NCBI GenBank assembly: GCA_003833135.1 | Contig: QZLH01001606.1 | Location: forward strand, 1 to 25,648 | Length of the DNA: 25,648 nt | Reading direction: 5' to 3' | Source: Oehlia diaphana | Lineage: Eukaryota > Glomeromycota > Glomeromycetes > Glomerales > Glomeraceae | Part shown: positions 10,084 through 20,808 of the stretch, piece after piece | Layout: each line of letters begins with the position of its first letter | Numbering within the stretch: position 1 is the stretch's first letter | Made by a program: the position numbers and the translations under genes | Notes under the pieces: generated by a model | What the model was told of the DNA's origin: nothing | What the model saw: the letters and a program-made list of their open reading frames with translations, nothing else | Database searches by the model: none

Positions 10084-10880
10084 ATGCTGTGCTTGTTTCC
10101 AATTATGAATATCTGATAGAAATGCCAGTAAAATTTTATCATAATTGTGCTAATTAAATTTTCTTATTATAGTTCACAAACGAAATGCTGTAAAAATGTA
10201 CTCTTCAAAATAGTTTTCTCAAAATAAAGTGGCGTAGATATCTAAAAAAGAAAGTATTAAATTATTAAAAAGATCAAGGAATGTTAGATATTCTACGGCT
10301 TTTAATAATTTAAAACATTCTTTTACATATATTCTAATTAATTGCCAACCATGCAACAGTGTTAAGTGATAGATGTAAAGGTTCCAAAAATGGGAGCAGA
10401 TCAGTAATCTCTTTTGAGATACTGGAGTTATCTGATTCTAATTTTTTTACAATGGCTTTTCTAATATAGAGCTGACCAGAAAAATTTGCAGGAATAGGAA
10501 TAACATAATTGTTCAAATATGTTTGTATTTCAGATAATCTATTATGCATTTTAAATAAATTAATATTAGATAAATTTTATTTTTAATTTAACTAAATGCA
10601 TTTAGACTAACTGTAGCTTTTGTGTTTTTAAGATTTAATTCGATAAGATCAACCAGTTTTATTTTAGTAAACTTACATCTATATCTTTTGAAGAAATCAG
10701 CATCATATGAATGTACTATTAATGATTCCAAAAGACTTGACTTATTTGCAGTAGTAATATCTTGAAATTGAGCCTAATAGATTTTCAATGAATTGTAGCT
10801 CATGGCAAATGAAATCATATACTTTTCCTAAAGTATTATCTTTAAAATATAAGCATCAATTCCATTAAAATTATGTATAG

Positions 10881-11931
10881 AAGTATTATTTAAAGAAATA
10901 TAGGGAATAAGAGTTATTTTAATATTATTAAATAATATGGTCACCATATGTGAAATTTGGAAATTGACATTACAGGTGTGATTCATGTATCATGAACTTT
11001 ACAGAAATATTTTAAATTGTGTATACATTGTAACCAAATCATGACTAAATAATATAGCAGTTAGCTATAAATTCGAAATGATTTTGTTATTTTTATATCA
11101 TACTAGTCTACATGCAATTACAGCATATTAAGATGATTGTGAATTAATTTCACAACTTTGACACTGTTTATAAAGAATTTATTGTACAAGTTATTATGAA
11201 TTAGTTTAAAATTTTTAAATGTATAGTAGATAGTTTATAAATATGGATTAAAGTTTAGTAAAAATATAGAAAAAATATAGAAAATATGTCACAAAGAATT
11301 AATAAATGTATCATTAAATATGTAGTAAAAATGTCACAAAAAATTAATAAATTTATTAAAATAATTAATTTAGTACATGATAACTTTGTAAATATATAGT
11401 AAATATATCACAAAAATTAATAGTATTATAACAAAAATTTAGTAAATTTTTTATAAAAAATTGGTAAATGATTTGTTGCTAATTGTTTATGTAATATATA
11501 ATATTTTGTAGCAAAGTGATAATATATTATATAAGTAATTTTAATGCTCACCAAAATCACCAGTCACGTGATTCAATAAATTTTTAGTTTTTTGTTAAAC
11601 GAAAAATATAAATTTTAATAAATAATTTTTCTGCAATTTTATGTAATAATAAATGAATATAACTTAATAATAATGTATAGCTTTTCTAATTATAATTATA
11701 TAATTAAAATTGATGAAGTTTTATTATAAGAAATTTATACTAAATTACATGAAAAATCACAAAAAAAAAGACTCCTACTTCCCACCTACCAGCCAGTGAA
11801 CACAAGTCTTTTATATAGTTTTTTCACCTCATACAATTTTATTATATATCAATTATTATAGTATTGTGAAACTAACTTAATTTTTCATTATAAAATTCTG
11901 TTATTACAATTTTTGATTAAAGTAATTGAAA
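10881..11931. repeat. AT-rich spacer with AGTAAAnATGTCACAAAAATTAATA-type micro-repeats
   Basis: No gene is visible. Between about 11255 and 11425 three imperfect copies of a unit occur, combining (A)GTAAA(A/T)AT, (A)TGTCACAAA and AATTAATA. At 11548-11574 the string ATCACCAGTCACGTGATTC carries a TCACGTGA palindrome, similar to the ATCACCAGT words found upstream of the FAR1 start at about 23124. This might be a remnant of the FAR1 element's end, but the two copies are in the same orientation, so I do not claim an inverted pair. Confidence 0.4.
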
Positions 11932-13206
11932 TCATAAAACTCTAATAAAAAAAACATGCTTATTATCATCTATTCCCTGGCATTTTTCCTGATAATGACC
12001 AAATTTACCATACAATAAGCATTTACGCTGTTGTTTTATAGGTTGAACGTTATTTTCATCAGCAATTTCTTGCATCAGAACTCTCCTTTTTGATATTTCC
12101 ATTGCACTTCTTAATCTTTTTTTTGATGGAGCCCCTCTAACTTTAGTCACACAAGGACTGGTAATTTGTTCAATTAAATTTTTTTGTAATGGAACTATAT
12201 TATCATTTTTTTGATTAAACTCATTAATTTCTACTATATCATGATTAATATTATCATTATTATCTACATTTATTTCTCATTTTGCTTCAATAAAATCTTT
12301 CAATAATTGAATTAATTCACAATCACTATTGGTTTTTAATGCAATATTAACAGCAGTTTTTGCTGTAAAAAATGCTATCCCAAATCTATTTTGTTGATTA
12401 GTATTTTGATGAATAACTTCATTATTATTAGACCCTTGAATACAATGTAAATTTTGAAATGTACATGATGTAATTTGAGATAATGTTGAAGTATCAGTAG
12501 TTGTTTTTATTGCTGTAAGAATCAGAGAGTTTTTAAGATTAATATCTAAATTAGTTAAAATACTGTTTTTATACCATCTAACGGATATGATGCTAATATG
12601 GAACTTTACTAAATTTGAATATAACATTACTCTCCAGAAATGTCAGCAAATTATACCTTTTGTAATTGTTTTCAAATAAATACAAAGGTGGGTTCCATCA
12701 TCCAAAAGTATTACTATATTATATTTATGTGAAAGGCCACCTATACGTCTTATTTTCCATATTTCAATGATATTTAAAATTTTAATACCACTTAAAAGAA
12801 ACTTTAAGGTTATTTGTGATTTATCAATAATGTCTTCAATAAAATTATTACTGGCAGTCTCAATATCTAAATTCTATAAAATTTATATAAAAAAAATCAC
12901 ATGAAGATACAAATCATATGATTAATCTATTAATTAGTAATGCAACTTATATAAACATTACGAAGTTACTATTAATTTTAATAAAATGATAATTACCTCA
13001 TCTAAAGATGATATCAAACAAGTGAATGACTGAGAATTTGAAATTTCTGCCATGATAATACAAGAAGCATCAAAAAGTAATTAAAAACTATATCAATACT
13101 GGAAAAAAATTGAGATGATAAATGTAGAAGACCAACTGTTATTTGATGAGCTTTAAGGTTGACTAATTTACAATACTGAAGTTCATCTTTATGCCTTTTA
13201 TTAATA
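11932..13206 (-). pseudogene. FAR1/MULE transposase, C-terminal half (SWIM zinc finger and zinc knuckle)
   Basis: This continues the gene whose N-terminal half is at 21435-22952. It opens with (I)NKRHKDELQYCKLVNLK and HLSSQFFSSIDIV, standard FAR1/MULE sequence. A 123-nt intron (12874-12996, GTAATT...TATAG) follows SSLDE. The SWIM finger comes next: HLCICLKTITKGIIC-x-H gives the CxC...CxH pattern, with a TGA at 12643-12645 where the family has Arg (CGA). Then come RWYKN and a long helical stretch. The tail RKCLLYGKFGHYQEKC is a CCHC knuckle with the second Cys changed to Tyr, preceded by a basic KKRLRS linker. The last stop is at 11932. Such proteins bind DNA and catalyse Mutator-type transposition. 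Frameshifts and stops make it dead. Confidence 0.75.
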
Positions 13207-13258
13207 CTTTACAGAAACTTATCAAAATAAAAAATATGTTAGCGATATTTTTAAAATA
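13207..13258 (+). repeat. left terminal inverted repeat of the Plavaka-like element
   Basis: The first 12 bases CTTTACAGAAAC are a perfect inverted match to 21423-21434. After a divergent A/T stretch both ends share AAATATGTTAG about 25-37 bases in. The boundary is supported by frame restoration of the interrupted gene. Confidence 0.75.
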
Positions 13259-13315
13259 TATCAGACATATGATATTTGCATTTCTGTCATCTCTCTTATA
13301 ATTATATGCTTACAA

Positions 13316-13650
13316 TATGTCGAAAATATGATTTAAAATATTAATTTTATATAGCAGTCATATGTCGAAAATATAATAAAAATATGATTTAAAATATTAA
13401 TTTATATAGCAGTCATATGTCGAAAATATATTAAAAATATGATTTAAAGTATTAATTTTATAAAGCAGTCATATGTCAAAAATATATTAAAAATATGATT
13501 TAAAATATTAATTTTATAAAGCAGTCATATGTCGAAAACATGATTTAAAAATTCTATTTGTATATAGCTATCATATAACGAAAATATATTAAAAATATGA
13601 ATTAGGAATTTAATTTTTATATTGATGTCACATATCGAAAGTATGCTGTA
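13316..13650 (+). repeat. left subterminal tandem repeats (about 55 bp, seven copies)
   Basis: Units begin near 13316, 13361, 13416, 13472, 13528, 13574 and 13631. The consensus starts TATGTCGAAAATAT, runs through an A/T-rich AATATGATTTAAAATATTAA and ends TATA(T/A)AGCAGTCA. The last two copies are the most diverged, and two copies are 10 bp shorter. Spacing near 56 bp and position about 110-440 bp inside the end fit subterminal binding sites of a CACTA-type element, which is inference. Confidence 0.75.
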
Positions 13651-14025
13651 CTGTACATATAGTAATAATAAAAGTAAAATTAATATAAACATGCTAAAAA
13701 TATGTTGAAATATTTCTTATTAAATTATACCTCTTTTAACTTCAATAAAATTCGCGACAAGACTTGATTTTTAGCCGTGATCTTGTTCAAATGACGGTAC
13801 TATGCTCTATTGATCTTCAAATTTCTTGTGGTGTGGACTAGTATTCTGGAAAGATTTCTGCATCGATGAAAGTAACGTACGATTGTTGAATATTATATAA
13901 TATAATCTTTGAGAGATCGATTTGTGGCGCTGATTTCGATAAAATAATAAAATAATTTTTATTATGTAATAATATAATGTTAGTAATATATTAACACAAT
14001 AAATGAATAAAATAAACTATACCAT
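13651..14025. other. spacer between left subterminal repeats and the transposase 3' end
   Basis: No gene is seen here. The segment at about 13740-13930 is less A/T-rich than its surroundings and has no recognisable product in any frame. It is presumably the 3' flank of the minus-strand transposase. Confidence 0.35.
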
Positions 14026-17000
14026 CTATACTGCATGATAGTAAAATTCGTTTAGAATATAACTTCGATTAATTTCATCATGCTTGTCGCTACATGTCCT
14101 CTTACAATTGTGAATAAAATGAACGTAAGGCATATGATCAATAAAATTAATTGGAAAGATTCGAAGCTAACGCAATTCTTCAGGCTTTTGGATATTATAA
14201 AGTGGACATCCTGAAACAGAATCGATGTAGTCCGTTGCCTGAAACCAATCAAATAAAAAAAATGCGTAATATTGATCGTTGTTTGCTTGATGCCGAAAAA
14301 TTGACTTAATTTTGGCATATGCAATACCTTCAGACTCTTCTTCCAGCTCCATAACATCATCAACGTGAAGTTTCAACCGGATATTGTTTTGATTACTTTT
14401 AAGAACCGTGTATGCAATTGACTCATAGAATTCCATATTTTTGTTCAATATTGCATCTTTTGAACCTAAATAATCACTGTATGCTCTGTAAAGGTATTGA
14501 AAGAATAGATCATTTGCATCTAACTTCTTTGATAGACCTATACTTTTAATTTCATTGACTTTCCATCGATTACTAAGTGAAATATCAGTAAAATTTTTAT
14601 CGTGACATACTGTACTAACTAAACCATTATCATTTTCAACATCTTGATTAATATTCGTTATAGATGTAGCATACCATCCCGACAGTATAGTGTAAAGTTT
14701 TGGATCCATGATATGATTACTTAGCGCGTTGGTTCTTGTACTAAAGCGAGGATCTATCCAACCATCAATTAGATGGTGTAACGCCTGAACTGTATTGTAC
14801 TGTCGAGTAAGGTCAAGCTCAACTAGTTTATGGTTGATATGTGGTACCATATTCTTGAATGTGCGATGTACCATTTCTTTGACACCTACAGCTATATTTA
14901 CGAGTGTTGCAAAATTACGAGCATGCTGTGAAAGGTGTACATTCACATGCAAATTGGATAGGTTTACGAAATTCTCTGGGAATAGCTATTAAGAAGAATA
15001 TTAATATACATATTGCCGAAACTGAAATTGCACCATTTTGGCCACAAATATATAGAATACTTACTTGTATAAGTATATCGCGTTCTTTTTTGAGCATTTC
15101 TTGCAATTCTTGAATATTTTTCGTCATAGTAAGTGAAAATGCAAGTTTTAGTGCTTTAGCTTCAATAGCCCAACATGTGCACAAATTCAATGCAGCCGAA
15201 TTTTGCCTTATTCCAGAATTTTCATGCCATTTATTCAAAGCCTCTGACTTTATATGATAAGATTTTAAAAAACGTCGGAGTATAAATGGCATTAACATTG
15301 CGAGTCTTAACACATCAGAGAACATAAAACTTTGACGATGTCGCAATGGATTAGGCATTCTACTCCAGTGGGCGGGCTTTTCAATACTTTTCCAGTGCTC
15401 TAAAAAATCATTTTCGCCAATTGTATTAAAAACATTAAATGTTGCTTCTAATAAGGTACGCGCCTTTCCAGCCATTGAGTGGTATACGTCTTGTGGTGTT
15501 TGGATGTGTCGATCCCATTTAAGAACATTAAAAGGACCTGGATTTGTTAGCCCGTATTTAGTAGCTAGTCGTTTCCGATTCACCTTTGAGTGCTGGCTTT
15601 CAATCTCTGCAATACGTTCATCTGTTTGCTGTTTGAAACGAGTATTCTTTACATAGTTATATTTTGGGTCAGTATATTGATAATTTGGAACGTTACATGT
15701 TCGACACCCGTGATTAGCTCCATGCCTTTTCACATCTGCCAAATCGTTTCCTTGCGGCAGGTCAGCTGTAATACATCCAATACCACCTGTAACCCATGCA
15801 TCACCATATAAAGTTTTCATAATAAGACCATTTTCCAAGGACTTTATGTCTTGAAGTACTGGTTTAATAAAATCGTTGAAATTTGCTCCGAACGGAACGA
15901 ACCCTATTAAGAAATGATTTTTTAACTGTTTTCGGAGAGTTAATGGCATGTTACCGAATTGCAAATATACGCCACCCAATAAGTGGTATACGTTTCTGTA
16001 AGTACCAAAATCGTCTACATAAATGTCGAGAAAAATTTTAAAAACAGGAAGGTGCTGCGGCGATGATGTCAGTGTAATATTTTCGTAAGGTATCTGATGT
16101 CTCATTGTTATATCACGGTACTTCCATTTTCCATCAAATTGGTACACAATTTCTTTAATATAAAAATCAAACTCTTCAGGTTCTGGCATGTCACATAACC
16201 AAACAATAATACGTCGTTCTACATATATTGGGTTAACCAAATTTGCTTCGCCTTCAACTAGCCATAATTCTTTACCATTTCCACGAGTGTGTCGGTTATC
16301 AGTGGAACGGCAATTAGGAAGGTGCTCATGCGAAAGGATTGTATCGATTTTTAGTTTAAGTGAATTATTGTCTACTTCATCAATTACTACGCCACGTACT
16401 CGGCACATCAACATTGAAGATTGTTCATGGTATACCAAAAAGTCGCCTGTTTGGTATGCTAGATAAAAACTCAGTTGTTACGATTTTTCAATTTTTTTTA
16501 ATATAAACTCTAAAAACATTACTAACTTTCATTGCCACTCTTTAATTCTTGTTTCCCAAACATCAGTGAATCTTGCCAGAGTTCGCCGTGCCAAAACTCT
16601 TGCTTTTCGTCTGTAACTTTTCCTGGGCCAAAGTACATCTTTGGCATGAGCACCGGATTGTTTAATATACGCTCCAAATACGTTAATGGAGAAATGGTAA
16701 ATGCCTTTTTTGTAGATGTATACGTGGATGGTGTTCGCTGCATACAAAGAGGTACGTCATGTTTTCGTACCTTAACTAAAGGTAGCCTATTTCTCCATTT
16801 TCGAATTTGCCGAATATTTGTAGTAACATCCTCCTTTCGATACTCAGGGTGTGTGAGAATCTTGGCAAGATCTTCATACGCAGATGTTGCTACATAAAAT
16901 GGGGTGAGTAGATGCTTGGGGTTATATATTTATAAGCATATTAGTATTCACTAAGTTAACATTACTCACAAATCATATGTTTGGTAATCCAGACAAAAAT

Positions 17001-17775
17001 CATCGCCGAAGTAAAATTTGGAAAATATGGGCCGTAATTACCGTCGAAACCTTCAAAGTTACTAGAAGACTTTTCCTCCAAAACATCGCTATTAATCGAG
17101 GAATCATCTTCTACGATATCAAGTAATAACGACCTGCACGAGTCATCAGCATCTTTTGTTGAAACTTCTTCTATAACGTTAATGTCCGGAGGTTGGTAGT
17201 TACTCTCATTATGATCATGTTCAGGTATCTGCTGCGTGGACTTGAAATGATTTATAAAAAAATCGAGATTTTGATAATTTTAGCATATATACTAACTTCG
17301 TTTGTCCTATTTGATGAGCTTTCAGCCTCTTCAGTAGAGGTAGGCTCCGGTGAAAAACGTCAATCCGGTCATCCGGTCAAATCACGTGATTTTTGCCGAT
17401 CGTTTCCTTTTTTGGGTCAAATGTTACACAAATTTCCAAAAGCGGCATTTTTTTAACGGGTGGGTATCGCCCAAAAAGGAAATGATCTGCATATCCGTGA
17501 TCGACATCACGTGATCGGATGAAATGACGGATTGAACGGATGACCGGAGCCTACCTCTACTCTTCAGGAGTATTAAGTTCTTCTGTATTGTCACCTTCCG
17601 GAATAACTTCTCTGTCGACATCTTCTAGAGCAACTTCTGTATCGGCATCTTCAGGAGTAATGACTTCCATGTCATCATGTTCTGGCGCTACTTCAATATT
17701 GTCACGTGGTTTTTTAGCTCTAATGCGTAACTTTGGTACTGAAATGTGTGGACGAGTGGTTTTTGAATGTTTCAT
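14026..17775 (-). pseudogene. Plavaka/Tnp2-type transposase, five exons, inactivated
   Basis: Tnp2 transposases are DDE-type enzymes of CACTA-like elements. Exons on the minus strand: 17775-17561 plus 17327-17297 (split by a MITE), 17240-16970, 16889-16527, 16458-15065 and 14985-14026, with introns of 56, 80, 68 and 79 nt. Without the MITE the exons join to 1078 codons. The N-terminus is acidic with threonine/valine repeats. Next come YFPNFTSAM, LPKMYFGPG-like and EFWHGELWQDS blocks. The core has FLDIYVDDFGTYRNVYH (probable first catalytic Asp), FGNMPLTLRKQLKNHF, TADLPQGNDLADVKRHGANH (probable second Asp) and a zinc-type CRTC. Later blocks are HVNVHLSQHARNFATLVN and FRHQANNDQYYAFFLFDWF. A TAG at 14167-14169 replaces a Trp codon of the family; the frame then stays open for 46 codons with family-like FPINFIDH and VHFIHNC to a stop at 14026. 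The lesions are the MITE and this nonsense codon. Confidence 0.85.
17334..17560. mobile_element. 227-bp MITE inside exon 1 of the Tnp2 transposase
   Basis: Both ends read GTAGAGGTAGGCTCCGGT inward (18 of 18 identical), and the arms continue imperfectly with TCAATCCG words and a TCACGTGAT palindrome about 50 bases in. The flanks are perfect 6-bp duplications, TCTTCA (17328-17333 and 17561-17566). Deleting the element and one copy restores the transposase frame through TPEEAESSSNRTNE to the GTTAGT donor. The insert is not a multiple of three and brings a TAG at once. Nothing inside codes for protein. The superfamily is not assigned; a 6-bp duplication with this end is not one I recognise. Confidence 0.85.
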
Positions 17776-18706
17776 TTTTATTTATACAAATATATAGAGG
17801 ATATTTTATTTAACTTTGACAAAATGCAAAAGTTTAAATAATGTTTTGTGGCATATATACTTTTAAAAATAAACTTTAATTAGACTTAGAAACTGATAAA
17901 TATTTGATTTAATTAAAATGCTAATTAAAAAAAGTTACTAGAAACTCTAATATTAACACTTACTTCCAAATTTTATTATTTTTCATGCAAAAAACTACAG
18001 TTATTAATTAATTATGGGTTCATCAAACGAATTAAAAAAAAAAATTCTCATAATCGTTATTCATCAAACGAATTTAAAAAAAAAATTCTCATAATCATTA
18101 TTCAATAAACGATTCAAAAAAAAAAAAATATTCTCATACTAGTAATTGATTATTGAATTATGTGGGCTAATTGATTGTACGATTATATTTAAAATCAAAT
18201 GAATCAAAGAAAAAAAAAAATTCTCGTACTATTTAGGCTAAATGATTGTACGATTATATTTAATTATCAAACGAAAAAAAAAATTCTCGTACTATTAATT
18301 GATTATTAGACTATTTAGGCTAAATGATTGTATGATTATTATTTAATTATCAAACGAAAAAAAAATATTCTCATATTAGTAATTGATTATTGGACTATTT
18401 AGGTTAATTGATTGTATTATTATATTTAATTATCAAACGAAAAAAAAATTCTCATACTAGTAATTGGTTATTGGACTATGTGGGCTAATTGATTGTTAAA
18501 CTGATTGTTCGTAATAATTCAAAAAAGTTCTCATACTAGTTGATATTTACTCCTTAAACAACTCCTTAAACAAGTAAAAAAAAAAACTCTTACTAATTGT
18601 CATTATTTCTCAAACGAAGCAAAAAAAACTTACAATTCAAACTTAAACTTTTTTTAGAAAAATTCTCTTTTGATAATTATACATAAAACTTTATTACAGT
18701 AACAAC
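17776..18706. repeat. divergent promoter region with A-tract tandem repeats
   Basis: This lies between the start codons of two divergently transcribed genes of the Plavaka-like element. From about 18015 to 18545 a unit of roughly 72-83 bp recurs: ATCAAACGA, a run of 8-12 A, ATTCTC(A/G)TACTA, GTAATTGATTATTGGACTA, TTAGGCTAATTGATTGTA and CGATTATATTTAATT. The first two copies are shortened (about 45 bp). Copies start near 18019, 18063, 18103, 18194, 18266, 18349 and 18432. Regularly spaced A-tracts suggest bent DNA or factor-binding sites acting on both promoters, which is inference. No gene is present. Confidence 0.65.
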
Positions 18707-20282
18707 ATGCCGAAAAAAACAAATAAAGGAAGGATTACATCGGTAAGCAACTGAGCTAAAATTCTGAAGTATTATATTTATTTGCAATAATAACAGACTA
18801 GATATTATAATTTCCTGAAGATACGGAACTAACCAGTAAAAAACATCAAACACGGTCTACTGCGAAAACTAAGCAAAAAGGTATATAAAAACATATGTCA
18901 TGACTTGGTTATTTCTAATAAGTACTAAATATTCTAATATTTGATTCAGATAATTCGAAGCCTAGTGCTACCAAATAAACTGCATACCAGAAAAAAATAG
19001 TAAGAAAACGACCATTCAATAATGCTGAACAAGCAATTCCTTCAGATAATTCAAAACAGCAGAAAAGGCCCGCCGAAGAAGAAACAACTGAACGAATGGA
19101 TAATAGTTCAAAAGACCAAGACACAACTACTGCCGAACAAACTGCAAGAATATATGAATCCACTGAAAAAACATCAGATAACACAGAAAGTAGTGGTAAC
19201 GAAAAAGCATCTGATGATTCGGAAGGTTTTGGCACAGCCAATACTGCGGAACCAGCTACAAACGAACGAAGAAAGCAAGATTCTATTGGAACTGGTTCAT
19301 CCTCTGCAAAAACATGTACAACTACCACTGCTACTCCTATAAACATTGGAGATAGTGATAGTGAAGAAGAATCTGGTATGTATCATAGTACATATTTCTC
19401 ACCACATGCTTCACGCACATACTTCCATTATTAACTGAAATATTAACTGCTAACTGAATGGGTTTTATAATAGGTGACGAAACCAGTGAACCACAACGCC
19501 CGAAACAATTTCAAGATATGAGTAATGAATTCGAAGTTGCGTTGTGGGTAGCAAAACATTCAAGAATTCTTAACTTAGCCTTGGAAATTCAAAAGTCTAA
19601 GTCAACACAAATAACATCAGCCAATGAAAGTCCTAAAATACTTCCCGCTAGAACTACTACAATGCCGCAGGAAATAGATCAGGTAATTTAGAGTACAATA
19701 AACATGATATTACACGAAAACTAATACTGTACTTACTATAATATCTACATTTAGTTTAAAAAGTTTCAATTACAGGAAGAGTGTAAGGCATTATTCATTC
19801 GGACTAGAAACAATACGCAAGAATTGTATGAAGAATTAGTTATGCGTGTATGTAACATATCTAAGACCGACCAACGAATGGGTGCATTAGTTAAAGATGT
19901 AGCCGGATGGTACAATACATATCGTTACAAGTTGCATGTTGGTGTCGTGAAACTTGCTAATGATTTCAATACTTTACATAAAGATGTGGAAGATTATGAC
20001 GAATTGCTAAAAGAATTCATATCTGAAGAAGTTTGGAAACAATTACTCCATATGCACCTTAAAGCAGTTGATCAGCAAAAATTTAAAAAAAATAGAGAAA
20101 TAATCTCCAAACTTGGTCTCTTCGTTCGTCAGATAGTCAAGGCTGTTATCTTAGCGTAAAAACACGGCGAAGATACGCAATCAATTATAAAAAAGTGTGA
20201 TGAATATACCATTGATCTTAATATACCAACAAAGCTTGGTATTGTAGGATCATTAGCAGTGCGAGATCTTTTGGATTTCTAA
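18707..20282 (+). pseudogene. companion gene of the Plavaka-like element, five exons, unrecognised domain
   Basis: Exons: 18707-18742, 18797-18880, 18950-19375, 19474-19682 and 19776-20282, with GT-AG introns of 54, 69, 98 and 93 nt. The product starts MPKKTNKGRITS, has a basic region (RKRPFNN, QQKRPAEEE), a long Ser/Thr/Asp/Glu-rich linker ending DSDSEEES, and a helical C-terminal region (ALWVAKHSRILNLALEIQ, VKDVAGWYNTYRYKLHVGV). I do not recognise a named domain. By analogy with the TnpA/TnpB pairing of CACTA elements it may bind the element's repeats, but that is inference. Damage: exon 2 needs one extra base (a T-run near 18811) to stay in frame, a TAA interrupts exon 3 at 18976-18978, and a TAA at 20157-20159 is followed by 40 open codons to a final stop at 20282. 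A basic N-terminus, acidic middle and helical end also fit a chromatin-type protein. Confidence 0.6.
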
Positions 20283-20808
20283 TATTTTATTCTTTATATT
20301 ATTTCATTATACTTCGCAATTTTTATTTACATTTCTTTACATTATTTCTTTAGCATTATTTTTTTTAATAACCCAATTTCCTTTTCATCATATACTATAT
20401 TTTACCCTTATTAAATAAGTACCCTTTCTTTTCTCTTGAAGTTCTAATAGCAAATTATATGTGAAAAAAAATACATAACTATTATTGGTGAGAAAGAGTG
20501 AAAAGTTAGTAAGGAATATTTTAATCTGACCGCCAGCGGATAAGTGAATGAAACACTAACATTACGTTAGGAACCTTCTTAATGAACCAAATTAAGGAGA
20601 AGTAATTCATCATCTTAAAATGCGTGGTTAATCAGGTTAAAATAGGAGAAAAAATAGTTGCAAAAAGAAATTTGAATTTGATAAAAAGGTATATAATATG
20701 TATAAGCATTTTATTGTATCAATTGCTTTATTTCATAAAATAAACAAATTACAGTATGTATTTGACACAATCATGAAAAATGAATTAGAACTCCTAATTG
20801 ACAAAATT
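20283..20808. other. 3' spacer of the companion gene
   Basis: AT-rich sequence without a gene. The part at about 20500-20640 is less A/T-rich and unrecognised. It leads into the right subterminal repeats. Confidence 0.35.

Larger units (their letters stand above)
8380..10880 (-). pseudogene. decayed gene of a multicopy fungal family (ENF(Y/H)SLLR motif, RING-like Cys/His cluster)
   Basis: Read on the minus strand, coding blocks appear in order. At about 10830-10600 there is a roughly 60-codon open run containing AQFQDITTANKSSLLESL and IVHSYDADFFKRY. At 10549-10334 the run includes IPIPANFSGQLYIRKAI and LLPFLEPLHLSLNT. At about 10130-9520 come LLAFLSDIHNW, HPIIDTLKNNLNKFDEY, VENFYSLLR and DALFLDYFWHDNLFNTSF. 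At about 9290-9060 a Cys/His cluster, with CANF, ICGHAYYEECF and QCHYYY in order, resembles a RING finger. I associate the VENF.SLLR and FL.PLH.SLN blocks with a large family of uncharacterised proteins in Rhizophagus, from memory. Stops, frameshifts and two transposon insertions make it non-functional. Both limits are approximate. Confidence 0.6.

Noticed and set aside
13207..13218. Canonical CACTA terminus
   Set aside because: The end reads CTTTACAGAAAC with TA flanks; no CACT(A/G) begins at the boundary fixed by frame restoration, so the classical label is not applied to the ends.
13316..13650. Regular repeats considered as a CRISPR array (also 20809-21345)
   Set aside because: The copies are contiguous tandem repeats with no unique spacers, the DNA is eukaryotic, and there are no cas genes.
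14052..14363. Minus-strand frame of 103 codons at the transposase 3' end
   Set aside because: It is an alternative frame over the true transposase frame, which continues past the TAG to 14026.
15590..15811. Plus-strand frames opposite the transposase (also 16188-16466 and 16532-16897)
   Set aside because: They are antisense shadows of well-conserved Tnp2 coding sequence.
18915..19346. Minus-strand 143-codon frame
   Set aside because: It is antisense to exon 3 of the companion gene, whose splice sites and frame continuity are convincing on the plus strand.
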